A stretch of 64,000 nt of DNA, taken from the NCBI GenBank assembly GCA_035536775.1, contig DATLNM010000052.1:1-64000 (forward strand). The letters run 5' to 3'. The notes beneath the pieces are model-generated. The model was not told the origin of the DNA. It saw only the letters and a program-made list of their open reading frames with translations, and searched no databases. Positions within the stretch are counted from its first letter, which is position 1. Each line of letters opens with the position of its first letter. Positions 8,429 through 15,808 of the stretch are shown here, one piece after another. The DNA comes from DATLNM01 sp035536775. Its GTDB lineage: Bacteria > Actinomycetota > CADDZG01 > WHSQ01. Both the position numbers and the translations under genes were made by a program.

Positions 8429-9268
8429 TTAGAGCTCAAAGAAGAGGATCCCTCCTTCCCACGGCATCACGAAGTTGAATCCCGGGCCGCGGAAGAACAT
8501 GCCGATGATCGTGAGGACCGCGAAGCCCAACACGAAGAAGGAGAAGAGGACGATCGCAAGCTTGCGATCGTCTGGGCGGGTCGATGGGTTGCGGTCGAGG
8601 AACGGCCAGGCGAACAGGACGATGATGACGACCTGCGGGATCGTCACGCCGGCGACCTGAGGGTGGAAGTAGCGGAGGAGCTCCTGGAGGCCGAGGAAGT
8701 ACCACGGCGCCTTGGATGGGTTTGGCGTCTGGTTGAAGTTCGCGAGCTCACGCAGCGGGGCGTCGACCGCGATCGAGAAGATCGTGATGATCGCCATGAC
8801 GATCAACAGCGCGGTGAACTCGGCGGCCATGAGGTGAGGCCACACGTTCACGCGGTCCATCGGCTGGCGTTCGACCTTCTGGATGGCTTCGGGCTTTACG
8901 ACGGCGAGCAGCCGCTGGACCCGGTCGGGAACCGCGCTGCCGTTGCCGTTCCCCACGGCCTTCTTCGCCGGCGCTCCGCCCGTCCGTGCCGAAGCGGCTG
9001 CTGCGGCTGCGGGCTTGGCGGTGGCGGCTGCGGGCTTGGCGGTCGCAGCGGCTGCTGGTGCTGCTTCGCCCGATGCGGCAGGTGCGGCTGCGGTCTCGCC
9101 TTTCACCACTCGTGGGGCGGTCGAAGGATCCGGCTTCGAGGGGTCTTTCGCCCCGCGCGACGCACGGACCCGCGCGGCCTTCGCGCGCGCTTGAGCCACC
9201 GCGGGGGAGGACCCCTTCGCGGTCTCTTCCGCCAGTACCTGCTCGAAGACCTCGTCTGGTGTCGGCAT
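8429..9268 (-). CDS. cytochrome b C-terminal half (subunit IV-like) with N-terminal 36-residue module and Ala/Pro linker
   Basis: The chosen start is ATG 9268 (MPTPDEV), 279 residues, because longer frames run back through the cytochrome b N-half gene. Residues 4-39 form a charged helical module; residues about 40-105 are an Ala/Pro/Lys-rich linker. The rest matches the C-terminal half of split cytochrome b: three helices and the Qo-site segment KAPWYFLGLQELL, with APWY where bc1/b6f proteins have PEWY. The module recurs on two other proteins in this window. The 11-base spacing to the N-half gene gives a b6/subunit IV type operon. Confidence 0.88.
   Translation of the reverse strand: MPTPDEVFEQVLAEETAKGSSPAVAQARAKAARVRASRGAKDPSKPDPSTAPRVVKGETAAAPAASGEAAPAAAATAKPAAATAKPAAAAAASARTGGAPAKKAVGNGNGSAVPDRVQRLLAVVKPEAIQKVERQPMDRVNVWPHLMAAEFTALLIVMAIITIFSIAVDAPLRELANFNQTPNPSKAPWYFLGLQELLRYFHPQVAGVTIPQVVIIVLFAWPFLDRNPSTRPDDRKLAIVLFSFFVLGFAVLTIIGMFFRGPGFNFVMPWEGGILFFEL
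9152..9259 (-). other. 36-residue module, copy 1 (N-terminus of cytochrome b C-half)
   Basis: Residues 4-39 of the cytochrome b C-half. Key positions are V-L (8-9 of the module), K-G-S-S (15-18), V-A (21-22), R-A-K-A-A-R (25-30) and R-G (35-36). By eye 23 of 36 residues match the NuoI2 copy and 19 of 36 match the cupredoxin copy. I do not recognise it as a named domain. Confidence 0.75.
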
Positions 9269-9279
9269 AGTCGTGCGGG

Positions 9280-10053
9280 CTACATAGGCCCGGATATACC
9301 TCCGTCCTTTCGAACCCTCCAGAAGTGGATCGAGATGAAGATCACGATGACGAACGGCAGCAGGAGCACGTGGAGCGTGTACCAACGCAACAGTGTCTCG
9401 GCACCGATCACGGGCCCACCGAGCAGCGCGAACTGGACCTGGTCGCCCACGACAGGTGTGTTCTTCATCATCTCGGTACCCACCGTGACGGCCCAAACCG
9501 CGAGCTGGTCCCACGGCAGCAGGTAGCCGGTGAACGCCAGGAGCAGCGTGAGGAGGAAGAGGATCACCCCGACGACCCAGTTGAACTCACGCGGGGGCTT
9601 GTACGCGCCCGTGTAGAAGACGCGTGCCATGTGCAGGAACACGCTGATGGTCATCAGGTGAGCCCCCCACCTATGGAGGTTACGGACCAGCAGGCCGAAC
9701 GACACCTGCGTGTGAAGGCGCTGCATGTCTGCGTATACGGCTTCGACCGACGGGCGGTAGAAGAACATCAGATAGATCCCGGTGATGGTCAGCAGGATGA
9801 ACAGGAAGAACGACAGTCCACCGAGACACAGCGTGTACGAGAGCTTGATCCCGTGGCGCTTCACCTTGACGGGGTGCAGGTGGTACAGCAGCGAGTTCAT
9901 CACGACATACGCGCGGTTCCTGGGGGAGTCGGCGTAGCCGCGACGGAAGATCGAGCCCGGCCGGAAGATGGCGCGCCATAGCTGGCTGTTGTGGAGCTGA
10001 TCGACCCGCTCCGCGAGCTTCTCCTTCGGGTTCCAGCCTGCTGCTTTCGCCAT
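9280..10053 (-). CDS. qcrB: cytochrome b N-terminal half (cytochrome b6-like) of the menaquinol:cytochrome c reductase
   Basis: A 257-residue, four-helix b-haem protein. His127/His141 are separated by 13 residues and His228/His243 by 14, the spacing of b6-type proteins. Cys76 sits in YTLCLGGLSF, aligned by eye with the Cys of cytochrome b6 (YCLGG) that binds the extra haem ci covalently. The Qo-side segment GYLLPWDQ is present. It follows the ferredoxin gene in the operon. The split into N and C halves, with 14-residue spacing, places it with menaquinol-oxidising b6-like complexes rather than fused bc1. Confidence 0.93.
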   Translation of the reverse strand: MAKAAGWNPKEKLAERVDQLHNSQLWRAIFRPGSIFRRGYADSPRNRAYVVMNSLLYHLHPVKVKRHGIKLSYTLCLGGLSFFLFILLTITGIYLMFFYRPSVEAVYADMQRLHTQVSFGLLVRNLHRWGAHLMTISVFLHMARVFYTGAYKPPREFNWVVGVILFLLTLLLAFTGYLLPWDQLAVWAVTVGTEMMKNTPVVGDQVQFALLGGPVIGAETLLRWYTLHVLLLPFVIVIFISIHFWRVRKDGGISGPM

Positions 10054-10084
10054 CGTTCTCGCTTTCTGTGACTGCGTTTTCTAG

Positions 10085-10504
10085 CTAGGAAGCCTTCTGT
10101 GCCGCCGGGACCGTACCCAATGCGGGTCCCCCTTTTCTCTTACCTCCCGCCAGCTCACTCTGGACGAGCGCGCCGGTCGGGCATCGTTCCACACAGAGGT
10201 TGCAACGTGTGCACGCGTTGTCGTCGATGAGGAACAGGATGTCGTTGGGCTTCATCTGTCGTGCAAGCTCGACGTTGCCCGAGTCCTCGACCGAAGTCGG
10301 GTCCACCATGAAGATGCAGTACCAAGGGCAGATGTCGACACAGCCCTCGCACAAGATGCATTGCTCGGGGATGAAGTCGATGAAGCGTTTGGGTTTGACC
10401 GCTGTCTTGAGCCAGCCCTCGTCGACAAGCTGCATCTCGTAGTCGTCTCTGAAGATGGGCTTCTCGATGATCTCCATCTTCTTGGGCTCTGTCGGTGTCG
10501 GCAT
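10085..10504 (-). CDS. 2x[4Fe-4S] ferredoxin encoded inside the bc-complex operon (NuoI-like)
   Basis: A 139-residue protein with two cluster motifs, CILCEGCVDICP (about residue 49) and CTRCNLCVERCP (about residue 97), each a full CxxCxxCxxxC(P). The first motif continues WYCIFMVD, close to the sequence after the first motif of the second NuoI in this window (DWCIYID). It has no membrane helix, so it should be cytoplasmic, on the n-side of the complex. A dedicated ferredoxin gene between a small membrane protein and cytochrome b is unusual for bc operons. It could be an electron input or output of the complex or a partner of the 11-subunit complex I. Confidence 0.88.
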   Translation of the reverse strand: MPTPTEPKKMEIIEKPIFRDDYEMQLVDEGWLKTAVKPKRFIDFIPEQCILCEGCVDICPWYCIFMVDPTSVEDSGNVELARQMKPNDILFLIDDNACTRCNLCVERCPTGALVQSELAGGKRKGGPALGTVPAAQKAS

Positions 10505-10519
10505 CTCGGTGGGTGTCCT

Positions 10520-10900
10520 CTATTTCCCCGGCATGTAGCCCTTGACGGGATCCTGCAGTGTCTTGCTCCCAGTTCTCTTCTGCTTGGATTTCTGCCAGAA
10601 GTAGGCCGCCACGAGCATCATGATCAGGAAGGTGTTCTGCACCGCGTTCGCGACGATGTCCCTGATGATCTTGATCTGGGTTGTGTTGAGGCCCATCTCC
10701 TTGTCGACGCCGGGGATCTTCTTGGTGAAGTCGATGATGGCCGCGACCTCTTGGTCGAACCAATAGATGATCCAGGAGGGTGCCTGGCCGAGGAGAAGGG
10801 TCGCGATGACGATGATCACGGTTCCCAGTAGCACGGCACGCGCCCACGTCATGGGGCGGTCAGTGATCTTGTACGCGCGCTCCCTGAGACCCAATCCCAC
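10520..10900 (-). CDS. small membrane protein, first gene of the bc-complex operon
   Basis: 126 residues with GTG start at 10898-10900, preceded by a strong CGGAGGGA ribosome site. One helix at about residues 18-45 (AVLLGTVIIVIATLLLG) and a second at about 85-108 (NTFLIMMLVAAYFW), with a short loop between and a basic C-terminus. No metal or haem motif. The gene leads the operon and lies 15 bases before the ferredoxin, so it may anchor the ferredoxin to the membrane. That role is an inference; no family is recognised. Confidence 0.62.
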   Translation of the reverse strand: MGLGLRERAYKITDRPMTWARAVLLGTVIIVIATLLLGQAPSWIIYWFDQEVAAIIDFTKKIPGVDKEMGLNTTQIKIIRDIVANAVQNTFLIMMLVAAYFWQKSKQKRTGSKTLQDPVKGYMPGK

Positions 10901-11039
10901 TCCCTCCGGAACCGTCCAGACGATCGCTCGTCGTCCGCATCTTAACTACTGATCCCTCCCGCGAACGTAGTTTGTGCGCTGGTGCAACTGGCGTCCTGAA
11001 CTGGGCTTTTGCGCGCTTGTGCGGATCCGTAGGGACACT
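10901..11039 (-). promoter_or_regulatory. 139-base intergenic region, likely promoter of the bc-complex operon
   Basis: This is the only non-coding gap between ccmD and the first bc-operon gene. On the minus strand it carries an AT-richer stretch (AGTTAAGATG around 10935-10945) that could serve as a -10 region. No clear -35 partner or operator was found. Confidence 0.35.
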
Positions 11040-11198
11040 TCAAGGGAGTGGAGGCGGTTCCTCCGCGAGCTTGCGGCCTTCGACCTCGCGCAGGTGGGTT
11101 TCGAGCTTGCGCTGACGGGCCGCTATGGACATCAGGTAGACGCCGAGCGCGATCCACACGGCGGAGAAGGCAACGAACAGCCACGCGGTGTCGCTCAC
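11040..11198 (-). CDS. ccmD: haem exporter accessory protein CcmD
   Basis: 52 residues, GTG start at 11196-11198 overlapping the ccmC stop by 4 bases. It has one helix (AWLFVAFSAVWIALGVYLMSI) followed by a basic and then mixed-charge segment (RQRKLETHLREVE). This is the typical CcmD architecture, which bridges CcmC and CcmE during release of holo-CcmE. The gene is too short to be found by length alone; the helix pattern, the overlap and the position after ccmC support it strongly. Confidence 0.87.
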   Translation of the reverse strand: MSDTAWLFVAFSAVWIALGVYLMSIAARQRKLETHLREVEGRKLAEEPPPLP

Positions 11199-11950
11199 GC
11201 GGGGGCCCCTGCGTCGAGGAAGAGATCGTCGACCCGCTCCCCGAGGTAGCCGAGTCGAACACGCAGAGTGAGCAACCAGGCCGCCAGCATCGTGAAGGCG
11301 ACGAGGGACACCAGGAAGGCGAGGACCTCGGGCCCCCCGAGACCCGAGCTCTCAGCCGGGTTGGCGAGGGTGGGGCCGCTGGGATGGAGGGTTCTCCACC
11401 ACTGCACCGAGAAATGGACGATCGGGACGTTGAGGAATCCAACGATCCCGACGACGGCGGCGAGTCTGCCCGCCCGGGCGCGATCGGTGGCCAGGCCGCG
11501 CAAGAAGAGGTACCCGACGTAGGTCATCCACATCACCAGCGCGGAGGTCAGCCGGGCGTCCCACTGCCACCATGTTCCCCATACTGGGCGCGCCCAGATC
11601 GGCCCCGTGATCAACACGAGCGTGCAGAAGACGACGCCGACTTCGGCGGCCCCGGCGGCGACGTGATCCCAGCGGCTCGCTCCCGTTCGCAGATAAGCGA
11701 TCGATGCGATGAACACCACGGCGAACCCGAGGTATGCGACCCAGGCTGAGGGGACGTGGACGTAGAAGATCCTCTGGAGCTGTCCCCCCATGTCCGCCGT
11801 GGCCTCGCGGGCGACGAGGAAGATGAGGCTGAGCGCGATGGCCACGAGGGTCCAGGCCACAGCGCCGAGGAGCAATATCTTGCGATCCCTGCTACTACGC
11901 ACGTCGCTCTCGAGCGCGCTACCTGTGCCTACACCTGGGGTTGCCGTCAT
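11195..11950 (-). CDS. ccmC: haem exporter/haem-handling protein CcmC
   Basis: A 251-residue protein with six helices and the tryptophan-rich haem-handling motif WGTWWQWDARLTSALVMW (about residues 128-145). CcmC loads haem onto CcmE on the outer face of the membrane. Conserved His residues flank the Trp motif (FYVHVPSAW and IVHFSVQWW). It is separated from the upstream peptidase gene by 46 bases and overlaps ccmD. Confidence 0.93.
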   Translation of the reverse strand: MTATPGVGTGSALESDVRSSRDRKILLLGAVAWTLVAIALSLIFLVAREATADMGGQLQRIFYVHVPSAWVAYLGFAVVFIASIAYLRTGASRWDHVAAGAAEVGVVFCTLVLITGPIWARPVWGTWWQWDARLTSALVMWMTYVGYLFLRGLATDRARAGRLAAVVGIVGFLNVPIVHFSVQWWRTLHPSGPTLANPAESSGLGGPEVLAFLVSLVAFTMLAAWLLTLRVRLGYLGERVDDLFLDAGAPA

Positions 11951-11996
11951 GGCATCAGACTACCGGGGGGGTCGGCAAGAAAGTGGTGCGCGGCGG

Positions 11997-13154
11997 CTAT
12001 GTCTCGATGAGGCGCGCGAGCTCGAAGTGCATGGGGTCTGGGCGCGACCAGTAGCCGCCCCACTCGAATCCCCACTTGGTAAAGATGGCGACGACCTCTG
12101 GATCCATGTTCCCCGCGGTGTTGAGTTGGTTCGTCGGGACGTTGAGATCGACGGCCAACCCGAACGCATGCATCGACAGCGATCTCGACGGATCGCGATC
12201 GATGAACCGGGGCACGTAGCAGCCCCCGTACTGGTAGATGCGTCCCGCGAGCCCGCGCTGTTCGATCTCGGCCAAGGCCGCAGCAAGCTGGGGCAGGAGG
12301 TAGCGGTGGCACCGGACCTCGCCGAGGATCGGAACCGTCGCGGTCGCGATGTTGCTCGCCACCCATGCGGGATCCGGACGGATGAAGCCGTTGGCGAGGA
12401 TCTCGTAGTTCATCGTGCCGAGGAGTCCCGTCTGCGGCGCAGACGTCACGCTTTGAGGCGCTTGCGACGGCTGCCGGCCCGGCGCGTCCGGCGCGGATAC
12501 GCGCTGGAGCCGTACGCCCGGGAGCCTCTTGCGGATGTCCTTGGCAAGACTCTCCACGGTTGTCCCCGAAGCTGCCCCGAAGACCACGACGCGCGGCGAA
12601 CCCAAGCCGATCGCCTCACCGATGTGCGGAGCGACGATGATGTCCGCGATGTTCGGCGTTCCGTTGTCCGCGAGGGCGGCGACGCGCACGGGGTTGGAAT
12701 CGCCGAGTGTGATGCGGCCGCCATCCTTGATCCCCAGCATCTCGGCCGCTTGGAAAGTCACGACCGCTTCCCCCGCCATGAGCGCCGACCACACGAATTC
12801 GGCATCGCGTGTCGCGGCCGGAGCAACCGATCGGAACCCGAGCGGCTCGACCGCCGCGACGCGCATGTTCCATGGCACCCCTGCCGCGGCCACGCTGATG
12901 ATCTTCGAGGCCACGGGCGCTACCACCGCGATACCGGGGGTCTTAGTTAAGGCGTGGAGCTGTCGATCGACGGCCGGCTTCCGGAGCCGTGCGACGTAAG
13001 CCGGGGCTGCCGGGATCGGAGGGGGAAGGCCTATGGCCCCGGAGCGGGCGATGGAGCCGTCGGCGGCACGTTCGAAGACTTCAGGCGCGCGACCGCCGCA
13101 TGCGACCGCGGTCGCACACAGCAGCGCTACAAGGGGAATGGAAAGACGCCTCAC
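11997..13154 (-). CDS. lipoprotein with C-terminal M15-type (VanY/DD-carboxypeptidase-like) peptidase domain
   Basis: The chosen start is GTG 13154 (385 residues) after AGAGG; a TTG at 13181 is an alternative. The N-terminus is a lipoprotein signal (VALLCATAVAC). The C-terminal domain has the M15 zinc ligands: H and D in SMHAFGLAVDLN, and H in DPMHFEL. This group cleaves peptidoglycan peptides. The middle region (about residues 80-250) is alpha/beta-like and unassigned. The gene interrupts the ccm cluster between ccmB and ccmC and is preceded by a hairpin, so it may be its own transcription unit. Confidence 0.78.
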   Translation of the reverse strand: MRRLSIPLVALLCATAVACGGRAPEVFERAADGSIARSGAIGLPPPIPAAPAYVARLRKPAVDRQLHALTKTPGIAVVAPVASKIISVAAAGVPWNMRVAAVEPLGFRSVAPAATRDAEFVWSALMAGEAVVTFQAAEMLGIKDGGRITLGDSNPVRVAALADNGTPNIADIIVAPHIGEAIGLGSPRVVVFGAASGTTVESLAKDIRKRLPGVRLQRVSAPDAPGRQPSQAPQSVTSAPQTGLLGTMNYEILANGFIRPDPAWVASNIATATVPILGEVRCHRYLLPQLAAALAEIEQRGLAGRIYQYGGCYVPRFIDRDPSRSLSMHAFGLAVDLNVPTNQLNTAGNMDPEVVAIFTKWGFEWGGYWSRPDPMHFELARLIET

Positions 13155-13279
13155 CGCCTCTCTATTCTCCCTCAACCCCAAATGTCCCGCGGCCGTCAGC
13201 TATCGACGGCAACGGGCTCCGGCCGCGAGCGGGTCGGCGCGAGCCGCCTTACCGAGCCCGTAAGGGGCCCGGCGAGAGA

Positions 13280-13298
13280 GCGACGGCGGAGCCGTCGC
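13280..13298 (-). terminator. perfect 8-bp GC hairpin downstream of ccmB
   Basis: The arms GCGACGGC and GCCGTCGC are perfect complements with a 3-base loop, directly after the ccmB stop on the minus strand. There is no T run, only a CT-rich tract, so it would be an actinobacterial I-shaped terminator or an RNA-stabilising hairpin. Its core ACGGCTCCGCCG also occurs in the nuo intergenic repeats. Confidence 0.5.
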
Positions 13299-13300
13299 GT

Positions 13301-14011
13301 CTAGTCAAGCGCGTATTCGAACGCCAATGCCCCTGCCACCGTGAAAACGATGTCGTAGGCGACCAGGATCCCGAACCAGCCGCGCCCCGCGACGTCTGAG
13401 ACGGTCGCACCAACGAAAAGGTCAGAGCTGAGCTCGACCGCGGCGATGAACACCGGCACAAGGGCTGGAAGGGCGAGGAGGGGCAGCATCAGCTCCCGGC
13501 TGCGGGTGGCGGCGGCCAGCGCCGCGAACAATGTTCCCGCCGCGACGAAGCCGATGTCCACGAGGATGATGACGAGGATCAATGCGACCCACGATCCACC
13601 GACGTCGATCCCGAAAAGGATGATGAACAGGGGGACGATCAGAACCTCAGCGGCGACGATGAAAACGAGGTTGGCGAGCGCTTTAGCGGCGTAGATGCCG
13701 CCGCGATCGATTGGGACCAGGAGCAGGGACTCGAGCGCGCCGGAGGCGCGCTCGGCCTCGAATGTCCGCGCGAATCCGATAAGACCCGCGAACAGCAGCG
13801 TCACCCAGAGGAAACCCGAGATGACGTCGGCGAGCGGTACCGTGCCCGATGGCAGCGTGACCGGCGCGGTGAGGCGTGCGGATCCGGGCAACGCGAACGC
13901 GAGGAGCACGACCACCGTGACCGCGAACGCGGCCATGGGGGGAAGGGTGTCGCGCCCGCGGCTTTCGAGGACGAGTTCCTTACGGGTTAGAAGCCAAGTC
14001 TTACTCAGCAT
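13301..14011 (-). CDS. ccmB: haem exporter ABC permease CcmB
   Basis: 236 residues from ATG 14011, which overlaps the end of ccmA by 11 bases; an in-frame start 57 bases further upstream lies deep in ccmA and is less likely. There are six helices. The N-terminal cytoplasmic segment LLTRKELVLESRGRD is typical of CcmB, as is FARTFEAERASGALESLLLVPIDR (about residues 73-96). CcmB is the membrane part of the CcmAB transporter that drives release of holo-CcmE. Confidence 0.92.
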   Translation of the reverse strand: MLSKTWLLTRKELVLESRGRDTLPPMAAFAVTVVVLLAFALPGSARLTAPVTLPSGTVPLADVISGFLWVTLLFAGLIGFARTFEAERASGALESLLLVPIDRGGIYAAKALANLVFIVAAEVLIVPLFIILFGIDVGGSWVALILVIILVDIGFVAAGTLFAALAAATRSRELMLPLLALPALVPVFIAAVELSSDLFVGATVSDVAGRGWFGILVAYDIVFTVAGALAFEYALD

Positions 14012-14654
14012 TTCGCACCCGGTGACTAGCGAGCGCGCCGCGACGCAACACCACGCTTGCGTCGGCAAACCCCTTCAATCTCTTCGCGCCGTGGGTCGCG
14101 ACGACACCGATCCGTTCGGTGGGATCGACTGCAAGCCAAGCTTTGAGGGCGGCCGAGACGATCTCGCTTGCTTCGTCGTCGAGGTTCGCGTAGGGCTCGT
14201 CCAGCAGCACGATCTGAGGTCCGTGGACGAGAGCGCGAGCGACCGCGGCGCGACGTTGCCAGCCCGCCGACAATGCCGACGCTCTTTGATCCAACACTTC
14301 GTCGAGACCGAGGGATGACACGACCTGTTCCGGCGCGTCCGGCGACGCGTCATAGAGAGCTGCGAATAGCTCGAGGTTCTCGCGCACGCTGAGGCCGCCG
14401 TACAAGCCGGTCGCGTGTCCGGCCCAGCCGATCCGGCGACGGAATGAGGCGTCCCTTAGATCCACGTTCATTCCGTCGATCGTCACCCGCCCGCGCGCGG
14501 GGCGAAGCAAACCCGCAAGGGTCCGAAGAAGCGTTGACTTCCCTGACGCGTTGGGGCCGAACAGGCCGGTGATCCCCCTCTTGAGTTGAACGTTCACCCG
14601 ATGGAGAGCGAGTGTTCGCCCGAACGCAACCGTGACGTCGTGAACCTCGATCAC
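14001..14654 (-). CDS. ccmA: haem exporter ABC ATPase CcmA
   Basis: A 217-residue ABC ATPase: Walker A FGPNASGKSTLL (about residues 33-44), signature LSAGWQRRAAVARAL (about residue 123), Walker B IVLLDEPYANLD (about 145-156), and switch His in VVATHG. The signature begins LSAG-W rather than LSGGQ, as is common in CcmA. It overlaps ccmB and the upstream membrane protein gene, so the three are translated together. Confidence 0.95.
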   Translation of the reverse strand: MIEVHDVTVAFGRTLALHRVNVQLKRGITGLFGPNASGKSTLLRTLAGLLRPARGRVTIDGMNVDLRDASFRRRIGWAGHATGLYGGLSVRENLELFAALYDASPDAPEQVVSSLGLDEVLDQRASALSAGWQRRAAVARALVHGPQIVLLDEPYANLDDEASEIVSAALKAWLAVDPTERIGVVATHGAKRLKGFADASVVLRRGALASHRVRNAE

Positions 14655-15808
14655 GTGCCTGGATCCGGATCGGAGATCCGTCCGATGTGCGCGGTCACGT
14701 CTCGCCGCCGGTGTTCGTAATCGTCGTCGGAGATCTCTCCCCGGGCGTGACGGATGTCGAGCTCCGCAGCAGTGCGGAGGAGCTGCTCGCGTCGAGATGG
14801 GTCGGCTGTGCGACGTGCTCTCCCCGCCACCATGCCGGCTCCTGCCAGGAGGATGATCAACGCGATGCTCCCGCCGACCAGCATGGGGGCGCGCCCCGCT
14901 TCAGCGACCGCCGTTATCTGTACGGCATCCCCCGCGGCGATGGGATCTTCGGACCGGTGGACGTTGTAGTTCTTCGAATCGATCACACGTGTCCCACCCG
15001 CGACAAGTCGATTGCTACCGAGCTCGAGAGGTTCGGCCGCGAACACGGTGAAGCTCGACGTCGGGTACAGCATCGTCCTCGAGGCGTCGAAGTTCCCCGC
15101 CGTCCCCCTCAAGGAGTAGGTGAAGGTGATGTGTCTCTCGCCTGGAGGGATCGCGACCGTCGTTGCGAACCCGAAGTCCGCCGGCACTACCACGGGAACA
15201 TCAAGATCGGACTCGAGGATCGTCACTCCGTCCGCGGTCGCTCCGCGCGGCAGAGAAAACCCGAGCGACTGGCTCCCTCCGCGACCGATGTAGGCATGGT
15301 CGCTGAGGTTTATGAACGTCACGGATTCGATTACGCCTATCCCTCCATCCCCCTGGAGAAGGAAGAGGTCGTTGCGCTTTACCTCGATGACCGAGGGATC
15401 GGTCGTCGTCGGCCATACCTTCAGCGTGGATTCGATCACCGGCTTGCGTTTCGTGTCGGCGGGAAGCGATACCGGACTTCCCGCGAACACACCACCATCG
15501 AAGCGCGCATCGAGTGCGTAGAACGACTCACCGGTAGGCAGGTCGTCGAATCGGTAGTGCCCGTCACGCCCGGTCGTTATCTCCGCCACCGTGCGGGCTC
15601 CCTCGTCCGGCCCGGCCGTCGATAGCGTTACTACGACCCCACGCTGCGACCGGCCTGTCACTGCGTTGATGACGCGTCCCTCGATCGTTCCGGCCGGCGC
15701 CGCCACCGCTCGATGTCTGGCGGTCCCCGGGATGACCACCCCGATGATCGTTACGACGATCAGAGCTCTGACGGCGGCGAGCCTCAAGGGGCCGAGCACG
15801 TCGGGCAT
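14651..15808 (-). CDS. membrane-anchored carboxypeptidase-regulatory-like protein within the ccm operon
   Basis: 385 residues from ATG 15808, overlapping the CcmH-like gene by 25 bases and ccmA by 4. An N-terminal signal or helix (ALIVVTIIGVVIPG) is followed by a carboxypeptidase-regulatory-like beta domain (GTIEGRVINAVTGRSQRGVVV). A larger beta-rich extracytoplasmic region, one helix (GGSIALIILLAGAGMVAG, about residue 320) and a SHOCT-like cytoplasmic tail (ELDIRHARGEISDDDYEHRR) follow. It has no Cys pair or haem motif. Translational coupling on both sides argues for a role in cytochrome c maturation, but none is known to me. Confidence 0.65.
   Translation of the reverse strand: MPDVLGPLRLAAVRALIVVTIIGVVIPGTARHRAVAAPAGTIEGRVINAVTGRSQRGVVVTLSTAGPDEGARTVAEITTGRDGHYRFDDLPTGESFYALDARFDGGVFAGSPVSLPADTKRKPVIESTLKVWPTTTDPSVIEVKRNDLFLLQGDGGIGVIESVTFINLSDHAYIGRGGSQSLGFSLPRGATADGVTILESDLDVPVVVPADFGFATTVAIPPGERHITFTYSLRGTAGNFDASRTMLYPTSSFTVFAAEPLELGSNRLVAGGTRVIDSKNYNVHRSEDPIAAGDAVQITAVAEAGRAPMLVGGSIALIILLAGAGMVAGRARRTADPSRREQLLRTAAELDIRHARGEISDDDYEHRRRDVTAHIGRISDPDPGT

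Noticed and set aside
8429..9514. Longer start for the cytochrome b C-half (ATG 9514)
   Set aside because: The extra 82 codons lie inside the cytochrome b N-half gene and read as Arg/His-rich noise; the module begins right after ATG 9268.
7559..9526. 655-codon plus-strand open frame across the Rieske and cytochrome b genes
   Set aside because: It runs opposite two well-supported genes; its composition is Arg/Gly/Asp-rich, with no domain pattern.
10942..11442. 166-codon minus-strand frame over ccmD and the ccmC end
   Set aside because: Out of frame with both; Ser/Arg/Pro-rich. The 52-codon ccmD frame explains the region better.
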